A stretch of DNA of 64,000 bases from an uncultured Bacteroidales bacterium (GTDB taxonomy: Bacteria > Bacteroidota > Bacteroidia > Bacteroidales > Paludibacteraceae). Shown here one piece after another: positions 53,020-62,929 of the stretch; position 1 is the first letter of the stretch, and every line of letters starts with the position of its first letter. The notes beneath the pieces are model-generated. The model worked only from the letters and a program-made list of their open reading frames with translations. It ran no database searches and was not told the origin of the DNA. The stretch lies in assembly GCA_903901975.1 (NCBI GenBank), contig CAIUTB010000085.1, positions 20,618 to 84,617 of the forward strand, written 5' to 3'. The position numbers and the translations under genes were made by a program.

Positions 53020-54942
53020 TTAATAATATATCAGTAGGTTTTTAAGTTCCCATGTTGCCGAAGAGGCAGTAGTACAAGTGTATTTAAAAGCTAACTTTAT
53101 TTTCTTTCCGGCAAAAGCATCTAAATTAATTTCACCAGAATTTACATAGGTCCATGTATTTCCAGCCGGATAAGTAGGGATTGATATTTGTGAAAAAGCC
53201 GTAAAGTTAGTTTCACTGGTAGCAATCCAAAGAGTTTGTTCAGTTCTCATATTAGCCACCACTCCTTTGTTTATGGTATGGTCGAATGACAAAGCAGCAG
53301 AAGTTAAGGTTGTCATGTCAATCTCCGGTGAATACAGCCAGTCTTCATTGGCATTGTTCACGGTGGTATAACCGCTCATTTTAGCTCCAAAACCGCTTGC
53401 ATACCCCCATGTTTGGGCTCCACTAACACTGGTTTGTGTAAAGAGTCCAAGACTTGATGCAAATGTTTCTGAAAAGAAGCTTGTTGTTGACGAATTACCT
53501 GAAGTGCCATCAGCCAAAACATATTTGCTTACATTCGTAAGTCCTGCAATTCCTAATGCAGAATTTAATGTTCCGTAAAGTCTGATTTTCTGTCCAACAC
53601 GCGTATGATTATCTTTCAGATTAAGCAGATTACGTAAACTTCCGCGAGGTAATTGAATTGCCAAAGCTTTGCTGGAAAATATATTCCCTGTTGTATCAGC
53701 CATTAAAATATTGGTACGTTGACTACAAGAATCTGGTTTAAAGAAATAAGCATATTGTGTCATAAATGGCCATGCATAACCAACCACATATCCTTCAACC
53801 CAAGCAATTCCACCCGATTGATAAGTTATTGCCTGACTAACTGTAAATGGATGTGTATCAATCCCACTGGCAAATCCGTTGTAAATTTGGAAATTACGCA
53901 CCTCCCAGTTTCCCGCAACTGAAGTTGAAGAAATATACTTAAGGGCGATTCGGATTTTTTTTCCGGCATAGGTACTCAAATTAAGATTTCCTGAATTTAC
54001 AAAAGTAAAACTGGTATTACTGAAATAATTCATTACATTTAATTGTGTCCAGTTAGCGGAGGCTACTGAGTCTGTTGTCGAAACCCAAACGGTTGCTTCT
54101 GCAGAAGGGGTTCCAAAATAACGACCGGCATGATCAAAACTCAGATATGAGTTTGTCACGTTTGTCAAATCTATTGCCGGAGAAATTAACCAGTCTTCAT
54201 TTGCATTATTTGCAGTAGTATAGCCCGATACTGCCATACAGGTATATGCACTACTATAAGTCCAAAGTTGAGCTCCACTTACACTTTGCGCTTTAAAATC
54301 ACCAATACCATAAGCAAACGAATTGGAATACATAACCTGAGCATCCAATGTAGCTTCCCCTTTTTCAACGGAAAAGTTTTTCATTTCCCAGGTTCCTGCT
54401 TTAGTAGCTGTTGAAATATATTTAAATGCTATACGGATTTTCTTTCCGGCATAAGCAGTCAGACTTACCTGACCCGATGAATTAAATACCCAACTTCCGG
54501 GATCTGAAAATGCTGAAGTTTTTAATTGAGTCCAGCTTACTGATTTAGGCAAACTGTCACTTTTATATCCTTCGGCAACCCATATTGTAGCTTCATTACT
54601 GACATCGGCAAAATAGCGGGCGCAATGTTCGAAAGTCAAATGAGATGCTCCAACTGTTGTCAAATCAATTTCGGGTGAAATCAACCAATCTTCGTTGGCT
54701 ACATTTACAGAATTAGCATAGCCGGTCATCATTACATATCCGTTTGAGTTTTCAGCCCAAACCTGATCGCCTGTAACACTTTTGCTAATAAAACCACCTA
54801 AGGAGGAAGCAAAAGTTTCGGAATAAATCGTATTGTTTTGTATAGGTTTTATAATAGCAATAGATTCATCCAGGTTTGAACATGAAGTTAGTGATATTCC
54901 TGAAATCAAAAGCATTAAACCATATATTTTTGTCTTTTTCAT
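53020..54942 (-). CDS. lipoprotein with three choice-of-anchor domains around an OB-like domain
   Basis: This 640-residue lipoprotein has lipobox SLTSC (C21). Three copies of a choice-of-anchor J/cleaved-adhesin-like domain lie at about 40-190, 205-350 and 490-640. Each has an ETFASSLG or NSFAYGIG opening, NEDWLISPEIDLT or a close variant, FDH or FEH, and AGKKIRIAFKY. Between copies 2 and 3 is a domain (about 355-475; PFTVSQAITYQSGGIAWVEGYVVGY) like DUF6359, which may be OB-fold-like. It is last of a three-gene operon (29 bp after the DUF5689-like gene). The context suggests it binds or presents a ligand to the TonB receptor; the ligand is unknown. Confidence 0.78.
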   Translation of the reverse strand: MKKTKIYGLMLLISGISLTSCSNLDESIAIIKPIQNNTIYSETFASSLGGFISKSVTGDQVWAENSNGYVMMTGYANSVNVANEDWLISPEIDLTTVGASHLTFEHCARYFADVSNEATIWVAEGYKSDSLPKSVSWTQLKTSAFSDPGSWVFNSSGQVSLTAYAGKKIRIAFKYISTATKAGTWEMKNFSVEKGEATLDAQVMYSNSFAYGIGDFKAQSVSGAQLWTYSSAYTCMAVSGYTTANNANEDWLISPAIDLTNVTNSYLSFDHAGRYFGTPSAEATVWVSTTDSVASANWTQLNVMNYFSNTSFTFVNSGNLNLSTYAGKKIRIALKYISSTSVAGNWEVRNFQIYNGFASGIDTHPFTVSQAITYQSGGIAWVEGYVVGYAWPFMTQYAYFFKPDSCSQRTNILMADTTGNIFSSKALAIQLPRGSLRNLLNLKDNHTRVGQKIRLYGTLNSALGIAGLTNVSKYVLADGTSGNSSTTSFFSETFASSLGLFTQTSVSGAQTWGYASGFGAKMSGYTTVNNANEDWLYSPEIDMTTLTSAALSFDHTINKGVVANMRTEQTLWIATSETNFTAFSQISIPTYPAGNTWTYVNSGEINLDAFAGKKIKLAFKYTCTTASSATWELKNLLIYY

Positions 54943-54971
54943 AAAGATTATTTTTGTAATTGATTTTACTT

Positions 54972-55982
54972 TTATTTGTTTATTTCGGTATGATAACTCT
55001 CAAAACCCTTACCCAAATCGCTTACTGAACGAATAGTCAACTGATAATAGATCTTAGTAGTAGATAATACCGCATCCTTATCGTTGTACCAACCAACTAT
55101 AGAGGTAATATTACCACGATTGTTTGAACCCGGAAGTTTATAGGTGGCAAATTTGGCGTACTCACTGGTTGCAATAAATATAGAACCAGTTCCATCCTGA
55201 ATTTCACGCGATTGAGGATATCCAATACCATTGGTTGAGGGTGCAAAAATATAATCAGCATCTTTAATAATAGTTGCCGGTAAACCGTAGTCGGCACCTT
55301 TTCCTGTAAAGAATGCATTTTTAATACAAACCAACTTATTTACAACCGACATTCCCGCTGCTTTAATATCAGCAATAGTCATGGTATCAGCTTTAACTGC
55401 ATTCGGATTTGGCAATCCGTAGGCATGTATGGCTTTAGATGCTATTGGAAATGGAATACGACCCGGTTCGATTCGATAAATATTCACTTTGTGCAAGGTA
55501 TCTACTTTAAATTTATCCAAATTTATATAATGTGTTCCTACCTGAGCTGCCTGAGCATACCTACCAATATATAAACCATTTAACCGTATCGACACTTTTT
55601 GACCGAGCGGATAAACTCCCGAAAGACTACCCGCATCAATTGAAATTTTAATGGCCATACCGCCCGGTTTAGTTTCCTGAATGGTAATGTACTTATATAT
55701 ATTACCTTCTACATCCGACGAAGTAATCATTCCGTTAATAATAGCATCGGCACTATCTTTCGGAATCAAATCGCAGGTGAATAGTCCTGCTTTTTTACCC
55801 AAGGTGTCGGTATATAGGTCATTTAATGTCATGTACTTGGCTTGAACCTGCGCAATAGTAGTGGTTGCAATCAGTGAATCGCCCAGTAGTTTATCCGAAG
55901 AAATTGGACTAAATTCTGTTTGTGTACAACCCGTAAATAATACAAGTATTATTAGGATTCCGAATATATTTTGTTTTTTCAT
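54972..55982 (-). CDS. DUF5689-like surface lipoprotein
   Basis: This 336-residue lipoprotein has lipobox LFTGC (C19). The middle matches the DUF5689 pattern: TIAQVQAKYM, FTCDLIPKDSADAIINGMITSSDVEGNIYKY in outline, GMAIKISIDAG, YPLGQKVSIRLNGLYIGRY, and a later DGTGSIFIATSEYAKFA. This resembles OB-fold domains. In Bacteroidota such proteins often follow TonB-dependent receptors without SusD. It lies 35 bp after the receptor gene and 29 bp before the triple-domain lipoprotein. Substrate unknown. Confidence 0.8.
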   Translation of the reverse strand: MKKQNIFGILIILVLFTGCTQTEFSPISSDKLLGDSLIATTTIAQVQAKYMTLNDLYTDTLGKKAGLFTCDLIPKDSADAIINGMITSSDVEGNIYKYITIQETKPGGMAIKISIDAGSLSGVYPLGQKVSIRLNGLYIGRYAQAAQVGTHYINLDKFKVDTLHKVNIYRIEPGRIPFPIASKAIHAYGLPNPNAVKADTMTIADIKAAGMSVVNKLVCIKNAFFTGKGADYGLPATIIKDADYIFAPSTNGIGYPQSREIQDGTGSIFIATSEYAKFATYKLPGSNNRGNITSIVGWYNDKDAVLSTTKIYYQLTIRSVSDLGKGFESYHTEINK

Positions 55983-56017
55983 TTTTCTATACTTTTAAAA
56001 ATTAGACTGATGCCGGA

Positions 56018-58750
56018 TTAAAATTTATATGACATGTTAAAGAATACATTTACTCCCCAGGCATAATAATATTTGGATGGAAATTTATTCAGGGTGTTCA
56101 TGTCAATAACAGTTCCATTAAGCGGAAGTCGGGATTGACTGTAGCCACCGGTTATCATGGATGTATTGTTCAGTATATTACTTGCAGAAAGGTTGAAATT
56201 CAACGAATTCCGATTTTTCAAATAAATTACCTTTCCAACCGAAAGATCAACTAAATATCCACCTTTTAAACGTTCCTGTTTGCCTAAGGCATTCATAATA
56301 GCATCGTTAGTATATAAAGCCATATTTGATTTGGTAAGCCGAAGTGGTGATACATCCAGGTAATTCTGATCGAAATAATTCAGGGTAATATCAGCAAACC
56401 ACATTTTTGGGTGGAAATAGCTCAGTTTAATACTACCGACTGCTTGTGGTCCGGTACTCAGTTTGATGTTTTTAATTTTTACCGAATCCCATTGATCTGC
56501 TTTTGCACCATTCTCGAAACTCAACACACCGTTGGCGTTGTCGGTATAATGATAATCAGCAATTGTTCCGGCAAATGAAACGGTAAAGCTTGTGTTAATT
56601 TTGTAGGCAAGACCAATTTCAACACCCTGATATATTTTATTTACTTTAGTAAGTACATGGTTCACAAAAGTCTGATTAATATCATCATAATAACCATTCA
56701 GTTCAACTCCATCGAGCGAATGTGTACGGAATCCGCTGATACGACCACGAATACTTGGAAATGAGAATGTATAATTCAAATCGTATGACAAAACTTTTTC
56801 ACTTTCCATTGGAACTGCAGTATCTTTAATGCGTTGAGAAATGTAGGCATTATCTACACCTGGTGCACGTGTTTCGGCCAAAACATTAACTGACAAGCGG
56901 TTGCGACCGTCAATTTTGTAGGTTGCACCGGCTTTAATTGAAGGATCGGTTGAGAACCATGTTTTTCCTTGTCCAAGTGATATCACACCCAATGCTTCAG
57001 CACGTCCATTTTTCATATAACCGAAGCGGGAAAATTGAGAATAAGTAACTTGTCCGGCATAATAAAGGTCATATTGTGGTGTTACCCATTCGTTCTGAAT
57101 AAAGGCCGCAGCATGCAAAATATTTATATCATAATTATATCCGAAAATATCATTAACTTTAATCACTTTATTCGGATTATTCAAATCATTTTGAATAACA
57201 TTTGGATTATCAGGAAAATCACGTTCAGCAAACTGATCAATATCAATCCATTGATTAGCACCCATCAGGTCATCCATGGTTTTGTAGTGTTTGGCTTTCG
57301 AAACTTTTCCTTCAACACCCGCAGTCAGTTTCAATTGACGATTAATTTGATTTACATAGGTTGAATTCAAAGTTGTTTCCATCAAATCGTTATGACGACG
57401 TTCTAAGGTGTATCTTGCACTACTGGCAGGAGCTTCAGCATTATTTCTAAAGTTAGCCTGATACATTTTGAACCAATCAACCTGATTTGTAGCAGGGTCA
57501 GTCAACCAAAGTTCAGCTAAACCTTGCTCAGATTCCAAATCTGTTGATGCACTTGGCAAATACCGATAATAAACTGGATTTAAATCAGGAGCACCATAAA
57601 AATTTATGGCAGAATTGCTATACATACTGTAATGGTAAGCCAATCCGGTTCGTAATCGTTCTTTTTCATTTATTTTGAAGTCATGCGACAAAATAGCAGT
57701 TGGGTCAAAGCTTTTTACAACTCGTGAATTACGTACTACTCCATCCTGGTATCCCCAATAAGGATTGTAATAAATTGATTTTAAATTAATTATCTCCTGA
57801 GTTACAGCAGCTTGTTGTGCTCGTTGAGTGGGAGCACCAAAAGTTACCAACGAAATACTATGCTGTTTGTTTATAACTTTCTCGGCGGAAAGGAAATAAC
57901 CTGCTGAATTATAAAATGTTCCATCTACAATTCCTTTGTCAGCCCAGCGAACCACCGCTGAACCTGTAAAAGCCCAACCATTGGCCATTAGCCCGGTAGA
58001 ATATGTGTATGATCCTCTGAGTTTATAAGCGCGATTTGTATAGGCGACACTGGCTTTAGAACCTGCTGCGTAACTCGTTGCTTTTGTATTGATATTGGTA
58101 GCGCCTCCTAAATTACCAAAACTAAAGGAATTAGCTTCCAGTCCATTGACTTCATCCTGATTACGCATTGCATCATTTAATCCCCCAAGAGCTGAGTAAT
58201 TAAAATCGCCACGTTCCAATCCGTTAAAGTGAACACCGTTAATATAGGTTGACTCAAAATCATTATCGTAACCACGTGTTCTGAAACGCATGGGAGAAAA
58301 AGAAAAACTTGCCTGTGAATTATAAATATCACCTTTCGACGACAAATTACCCGAAACATTCTGGGAAGAACGGCTCTCGTCGCTACTCAATTCATTTTCA
58401 CTTAGTTGAAGTACAGTTTCCTGTTTGACTTCATCCTGTACATCGGCTTTAAGTTCGATAATTCCAAAATCGTTCACTTGTCCGGCTTTCAGTTTCACTA
58501 ATTTAATCTGAGTGAAATAACCTTCACGATACAGACTTAATTCTTCGTCACCGGCTTGCAGATAACTGAGTGTAAATTCACCGTTGGCATTGGTTTGTGT
58601 TGAAATGTTTTGTTGTAATAAGGTGACTGTTACTCCGGCGAGCGGACTTCCAGAACCGGCAATTTTTATCACTCCTTTGGCTTTTGTTTGTGCCATAAGT
58701 GAAAAAGATGTCAGTAATGATACTAAAAGTATCAACGATAGTTTTCTCAT
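56018..58750 (-). CDS. TonB-dependent receptor with N-terminal carboxypeptidase-regulatory domain, no SusD partner
   Basis: This 910-residue outer-membrane receptor has a signal peptide (LTSFSLMAQ), a CarboxypepD_reg-like domain (about 22-105; GVIKIAGSGSPLAGVTVTLLQ) and a plug domain (about 140-250; RFRTRGYDNDFESTYINGVHFNG, ALGGLNDAMRNQ). The barrel ends YAWGVNVFFNMSYKF. It differs from SusC-type receptors in length and in lacking a SusD gene. It heads a minus-strand operon with two lipoproteins and is divergent from a secreted nuclease-family gene. No candidate HTCS operator lies upstream, so it is outside the pectin regulon. An uptake role for a nuclease or phosphatase product is a reasonable inference. 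Confidence 0.9.
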   Translation of the reverse strand: MRKLSLILLVSLLTSFSLMAQTKAKGVIKIAGSGSPLAGVTVTLLQQNISTQTNANGEFTLSYLQAGDEELSLYREGYFTQIKLVKLKAGQVNDFGIIELKADVQDEVKQETVLQLSENELSSDESRSSQNVSGNLSSKGDIYNSQASFSFSPMRFRTRGYDNDFESTYINGVHFNGLERGDFNYSALGGLNDAMRNQDEVNGLEANSFSFGNLGGATNINTKATSYAAGSKASVAYTNRAYKLRGSYTYSTGLMANGWAFTGSAVVRWADKGIVDGTFYNSAGYFLSAEKVINKQHSISLVTFGAPTQRAQQAAVTQEIINLKSIYYNPYWGYQDGVVRNSRVVKSFDPTAILSHDFKINEKERLRTGLAYHYSMYSNSAINFYGAPDLNPVYYRYLPSASTDLESEQGLAELWLTDPATNQVDWFKMYQANFRNNAEAPASSARYTLERRHNDLMETTLNSTYVNQINRQLKLTAGVEGKVSKAKHYKTMDDLMGANQWIDIDQFAERDFPDNPNVIQNDLNNPNKVIKVNDIFGYNYDINILHAAAFIQNEWVTPQYDLYYAGQVTYSQFSRFGYMKNGRAEALGVISLGQGKTWFSTDPSIKAGATYKIDGRNRLSVNVLAETRAPGVDNAYISQRIKDTAVPMESEKVLSYDLNYTFSFPSIRGRISGFRTHSLDGVELNGYYDDINQTFVNHVLTKVNKIYQGVEIGLAYKINTSFTVSFAGTIADYHYTDNANGVLSFENGAKADQWDSVKIKNIKLSTGPQAVGSIKLSYFHPKMWFADITLNYFDQNYLDVSPLRLTKSNMALYTNDAIMNALGKQERLKGGYLVDLSVGKVIYLKNRNSLNFNLSASNILNNTSMITGGYSQSRLPLNGTVIDMNTLNKFPSKYYYAWGVNVFFNMSYKF

Positions 58751-59139
58751 ACGATTGATTCTAAATTGTTTATGAAATTCTATTCCTATTTATATGTTAA
58801 TTTAGCCCTGCTTTTTAGGCGAAAAGGTGTGCAATTTACTATTTTTTTTCTATATATCACATAATTATACATGAAAATATTAATCTTTCTCAACCGCAAA
58901 CGACCTATAAAAAAGGAGTTTTAGTTAATATGATAACAGCTCATTGAGCTAGATTTTGATAATCAAAGGTTTATAAATTATCGAGCATTTAGATTTTTAC
59001 TATTTAACTATTTCAAACTGTTTACAAATTATCCGTACTGAATTCTATAAGATATTTTAGGGTTCATTTTTTTGTTTCACTTTTTTTTCTCACTTTTGTG
59101 ATGCTTTTAATAATATTCATTTTTACAATTATTTATTAT

Positions 59140-60213
59140 ATGAGAAAATTAATTTTCACTTCCTTCTTAATTAGCTTGATAATTCTAAATAGCGCATTTA
59201 CACCTGACAAAACTGCTTCACAATTATCACTCAAGGAGAAAGTTAGCGTTCAGGTAAATTGTATTGCTTTTTATAACAACGAGAACTTTTTCGACACCAT
59301 TCATCAGAATAACGTAAATGACTATGAATACACGCCAACCGGTGCAATGAAATGGAATACCCAGAAATACATGGCCAAACTGGAGCACATGTCCTACGCT
59401 ATTTCAAAAATAGGGTTGGATTATTGTACGGGGGGAGTGTCCTTAATTGGTCTTTCGGAAATAGAAAACCGAAGTGTATTGGAAGATATTATTAAACAAC
59501 CGGCACTGGCAAAACGACAATTGCAAATAGTTCATTATGATGGTATTGACCGTCGTGGTGTGGATGTGGCTTTACTTTACAATCCAAGGCAATTTACAGT
59601 AAGTAACAGTAAATCCTATCGTCTTTATATGCCAAACGATACAGCATTTCGTACCCGCGACCAATTGATGGTAAGCGGCTACCTGCTGGGCGAGAAAGTT
59701 CATATTATTGTGAATCACTGGCCATCGCGTTTGGGAGGTGAAGAGGCTTCACGTCACAAACGAAATGCAGCAGCCGGACTGACACGTTCTATCGTAGATT
59801 CATTGTTTAAAGTTGACCCAAAAGCTAAAATTATCGTTATGGGTGACCTGAACGATGATCCATTCAACGAAAGTTGCGCCAAGGTGTTGGGAGCTAAAAA
59901 AGAAATCAACGAAGTGAAAGAAAAAGAACTTTATAATACTTTGTGGAAAACGCTCGACATGGGCGTTGGTTCGCTGGCTTATAACGATCAATGGAATATG
60001 TTCGACCAGATTATCATTTCCACCGAATTAACTCATGCCGACCGTAGCAAACTCAGATTCTGGAAAGCTGAAGTATTCAACCGGAGTTTCCTTACTCAGC
60101 AAGAAGGCAGGTACAAAGGTACACCCATCCGTACCCATTCCGGTGGAGTGTGGACTAACGGCTACAGCGACCACTACCCCACTATGATTTATTTGCTTAA
60201 AGAAGCGAAGTAA
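59140..60213 (+). CDS. secreted endonuclease/exonuclease/phosphatase-family protein
   Basis: This 357-residue metal-dependent phosphoesterase has a signal peptide (LIFTSFLISLIILNSAF). The EEP catalytic residues are all visible: E107 (LSEIENR), the RRGVDVALLYN segment, H193 (NHWPSR), D236 and N238 (GDLNDDP), and D344-H345 (YSDHYP). Family members include DNase I-like nucleases and phosphodiesterases, so DNA/RNA or a phospholipid could be the substrate. I chose ATG 59140; the earlier in-frame GTG 59098 and ATG 59101 overlap the likely promoter (CACTTTTG at 59091-59098). It is divergent from the TonB receptor operon, and the 389-bp gap (58751-59139) otherwise shows no clear structure. Confidence 0.85.
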   Translation: MRKLIFTSFLISLIILNSAFTPDKTASQLSLKEKVSVQVNCIAFYNNENFFDTIHQNNVNDYEYTPTGAMKWNTQKYMAKLEHMSYAISKIGLDYCTGGVSLIGLSEIENRSVLEDIIKQPALAKRQLQIVHYDGIDRRGVDVALLYNPRQFTVSNSKSYRLYMPNDTAFRTRDQLMVSGYLLGEKVHIIVNHWPSRLGGEEASRHKRNAAAGLTRSIVDSLFKVDPKAKIIVMGDLNDDPFNESCAKVLGAKKEINEVKEKELYNTLWKTLDMGVGSLAYNDQWNMFDQIIISTELTHADRSKLRFWKAEVFNRSFLTQQEGRYKGTPIRTHSGGVWTNGYSDHYPTMIYLLKEAK

Positions 60214-60293
60214 AAAAATTTGTTGACAATAAAACTTCGGATACTTTGAAGTTTGAATTTCCGAAAGGAAGATGCTTATATTCGAATGATTTC

Positions 60294-60332
60294 AAAAAAG
60301 GACTTTCTGGAAAACCAGAAAGTCCTTTTTTT
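60294..60332. terminator. bidirectional terminator between the nuclease gene and the tRNA
   Basis: A 17-bp stem (AAAAAAGGACTTTCTGG at 60294-60310 with its complement at 60315-60331), loop AAAA, and T tracts on both strands. It ends the nuclease-family gene and lies directly after the tRNA 3' end on the minus strand. Confidence 0.9.
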
Positions 60333-60333
60333 G

Positions 60334-60407
60334 TAGCGGGAACGAGAGTTGAACTCGTGACCTCCGGGTTATGAATCCGACGCTCTAACCAACTGAGCTA
60401 TCCCGCC
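60334..60407 (-). tRNA. tRNA-Met (CAT anticodon)
   Basis: The minus strand folds into a 74-nt cloverleaf: acceptor GGCGGGA paired with TCCCGCT (one G-T pair), D-arm AGCTCAGTTGGTTAGAGC, anticodon loop TTCATAA, and T-arm GAGTTCAACTC. The discriminator is A, and CCA is not encoded. A CAT anticodon can also belong to tRNA-Ile2 after lysidine modification; initiator features are absent. Confidence 0.93.
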
Positions 60408-60516
60408 ATTTTTGTAAAGCGAGTGCAAAGATAGCTATTTCGGCTTACCTGACAAATTTTTCAAGCTAAATATTCTGTTTTCGAAGGTATCAATCAGTTA
60501 ATTAGTTGAAAATTAG

Positions 60517-60665
60517 CCTGCTTAATGCTTACTGTTTACTGCTTACTGTTTACTGTTTACTGCTTACTGTTTACTGCTTACTGTTTACTGCTTACTGCTT
60601 ACTGCTTACTGTTTACTGCTTACTGCTTACTGTTTACTGCTTACTGTTTACTGTTTACTGCTTAC
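60517..60665. repeat. ACTGTTT/ACTGCTT heptamer tandem array
   Basis: About 19 head-to-tail 7-bp units, alternating ACTGTTT and ACTGCTT, run from about 60531 to 60664. The same motif appears in reverse complement at 50711-50790. The array overlaps the last codons and stop of the prolyl oligopeptidase gene. The Leu/Tyr/Cys-rich open frame on the plus strand is an artefact. Confidence 0.9.
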
Positions 60666-62778
60666 TAAATAGAGGTTTCATCCCCAAATTCCACATCACA
60701 AACGACCACATATCAGTTTGTGCTTCAATCGCTTTTCCTATTGGCTTTCCTGCTCCGTGTCCGGCTTTTGAGTCAATGCGAATCAAGGTTGGTTTTGTAC
60801 TTGCATTATTTTCCTGCAAGGTAGCCGCAAATTTGAATGAATGTGCCGGAACTACCCGATCGTCGTGATCGCCTGTCATAACTAAGGTAGCAGGATATTT
60901 TTCACCCGGTTTTATAGAATGAAGTGGTGAATATCCTTTCAGGTACTCGAACATCTCTTTGCTTTCTCCACTATTTCCATAATCGCTTGTCCACGACCAA
61001 CCAATTGTGAATAAATGATAGCGTAACATATCCAACACGCCCACTTCTGGAACGGCTACGGCATATAAATCACGTCGTTGAGTCATACACGCTCCAACCA
61101 ATAAACCACCATTAGAACCGCCATCAATAGCCAATTTAGAAGAATTGCTATATCCATTTGCAATCAGGTATTCTGCTGCTGCAATAAAATCGTCGAACAC
61201 ATTTTGTTTTTTCATTTTAGTACCGGCCAAATGCCAGGCTTCACCGTATTCGCCACCACCCCGGATATTAGCCACGCAATAAATGCCGCCATTTTCGAGA
61301 AACGGAATACGGGCGACACTGAAAGTAGGATTCATACTGATATTGAAACCACCATAGCCATAAAGCATCAATGGGTTTTTTCCATCTTTCTTCAAGCCTT
61401 TTTTATAAATGATGGACATGGGAACTTTTGTACCGTCCTTACTGCTATAGAAAACCTGTTCCGATACATAATCTGCCGGATTAAACGACACTTCTGCTTT
61501 TCTAAAAACTTCAGACTTATTTTTAGATGCATCAAAGCGATAGATAGTGGGTGGAAAAGTGTAAGACGTAAAAATATAAAAAGCTTCGATATCATCTTTA
61601 TCACCCGAAAAACCGCTCAATGAGCCGACTGTCGGAAGCTTAACCTCATATAGTTTTTTGCCGTTTAAATCAAACCCATAAGCGTGATTGCTGGCATCTT
61701 TCATATATTCTGTCAGAATCTTTCCACCGATAATTGTAGCACGTTCCAATACATTCGCCTTTTCGGAAATAATTTCTTTCCAGTTTTCTCGCGCTGGTTT
61801 CTTTACATCCACTTCCACTAAACGGTTTTTTGGAGCTTTCCAGTTAGTAAGTACATACAGTTTGCCATTCACATGGTCAACAACTGAATAGTCATTCTCA
61901 AATCCGGGTGCAAGTTCAATAAATTCTGATGCAGGGTTGCTCAGGTCTTTCATCAACAAAGCGTTTCCTGTTGTGGTTTCAGCTAATGAAATAAACAAAA
62001 ACTGTTCATCATCCGTCAGGCTGGCATAACATTCACGCAAGGGATGCTGTTTATCTTCGTAAATCAATTTATCCTGACTCTGCTCCTGCCCCACTGTGTG
62101 GAAATAAACCTTTTCATATTCATTTTTATTTGAATATTCTTTTCCGGCAACCGGTGCATCATACGCACTGTAATAAAAGCCATTTCCCTGCCAGGATATT
62201 CCCGACGATTTTGACCAGTTGATATGGTCGGGTAATAACCTTTTTGAAGCAACATCCATTACAAAAATCTCATTCCAGTCAGAACCACTTCGGGCTATCG
62301 AATATCCCAGGTATTTTCCATTCTTTGAAAAGGCAATATGTGATAAAGCCACCGTACCGTCGGCAGAAAGCGTATTTGGATCTAGTAATACTTCCGGTTC
62401 AGCCTGAAGAGTTTTCAATTGATAAAATACACTTTGATTTTGCAAACCATTATTCTTGAAAAAATAATACTGACCATTCTTTTTATACGGCGATCCATAC
62501 TTCGGATAATTCGTCAGAGAAGTTAATCGTTTTTTCAACTCACTACGGAAAGGAATCTGTGCAAAATAGTCATTACTGACCTTGTTTTGTGCTTTTACCC
62601 ATGCCGAAGTAGCTTTGGAAGTATCATTTTCGAGCCAGCGGTAAGGGTCGCTTACCTGCGTTCCGAAATAAGTGTTTATAACTTCCTCTTTGGCGGTTTT
62701 AGGGTAGTTGATTACTGACTGAGAATTTGATTGAGAAATTAATGACATGCAAATAAAAACTGAAATTATGTGTTTCAT
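60655..62778 (-). CDS. prolyl oligopeptidase, S9A family
   Basis: This 707-residue serine peptidase cleaves short peptides after proline. A signal peptide ([16 protein letters not shown]) predicts a periplasmic location. The N-terminal segment [16 protein letters not shown] is the family start, followed by a beta-propeller (about 75-415) and the hydrolase domain. The triad is S555 (GGSNGG), D639 (GDHDDRV) and H674 (KAGHGAG). The length equals the usual 700-odd residues. The last codons (Ser-Lys-Gln-stop) fall inside the heptamer array, suggesting the array has replaced the original 3' end. No operon partner is seen. Confidence 0.95.
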   Translation of the reverse strand: MKHIISVFICMSLISQSNSQSVINYPKTAKEEVINTYFGTQVSDPYRWLENDTSKATSAWVKAQNKVSNDYFAQIPFRSELKKRLTSLTNYPKYGSPYKKNGQYYFFKNNGLQNQSVFYQLKTLQAEPEVLLDPNTLSADGTVALSHIAFSKNGKYLGYSIARSGSDWNEIFVMDVASKRLLPDHINWSKSSGISWQGNGFYYSAYDAPVAGKEYSNKNEYEKVYFHTVGQEQSQDKLIYEDKQHPLRECYASLTDDEQFLFISLAETTTGNALLMKDLSNPASEFIELAPGFENDYSVVDHVNGKLYVLTNWKAPKNRLVEVDVKKPARENWKEIISEKANVLERATIIGGKILTEYMKDASNHAYGFDLNGKKLYEVKLPTVGSLSGFSGDKDDIEAFYIFTSYTFPPTIYRFDASKNKSEVFRKAEVSFNPADYVSEQVFYSSKDGTKVPMSIIYKKGLKKDGKNPLMLYGYGGFNISMNPTFSVARIPFLENGGIYCVANIRGGGEYGEAWHLAGTKMKKQNVFDDFIAAAEYLIANGYSNSSKLAIDGGSNGGLLVGACMTQRRDLYAVAVPEVGVLDMLRYHLFTIGWSWTSDYGNSGESKEMFEYLKGYSPLHSIKPGEKYPATLVMTGDHDDRVVPAHSFKFAATLQENNASTKPTLIRIDSKAGHGAGKPIGKAIEAQTDMWSFVMWNLGMKPLFSKQ

Positions 62779-62828
62779 ATTAGTACTGATTATATTTTAT
62801 TCCAACTTAAGTTTTCAACACTAAGATT

Positions 62829-62909
62829 CAGGCTGTCAGCCTGGTAGATATAAACTTGGGGTATCGCCCCAAGACAATAAAAAAAATGATTAAACAGGCT
62901 GCAAGCCTG
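62829..62909. repeat. three REP-like hairpins on the distal side of the transposase
   Basis: Palindromes are CAGGCTGTCAGCCTG (62829-62843), CTTGGGGTATCGCCCCAAG (62855-62873) and CAGGCTGCAAGCCTG (62895-62909). They lie just beyond the transposase stop, and mirror-like counterparts lie on the other side. Confidence 0.85.
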
Positions 62910-62929
62910 AGAGAAAAATTATTGAATGT

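Noticed and set aside
60506..60868. 120-codon plus-strand open frame rich in Leu, Tyr and Cys
   Set aside because: It is a translation of the heptamer repeat continuing into the antisense of the prolyl oligopeptidase gene.
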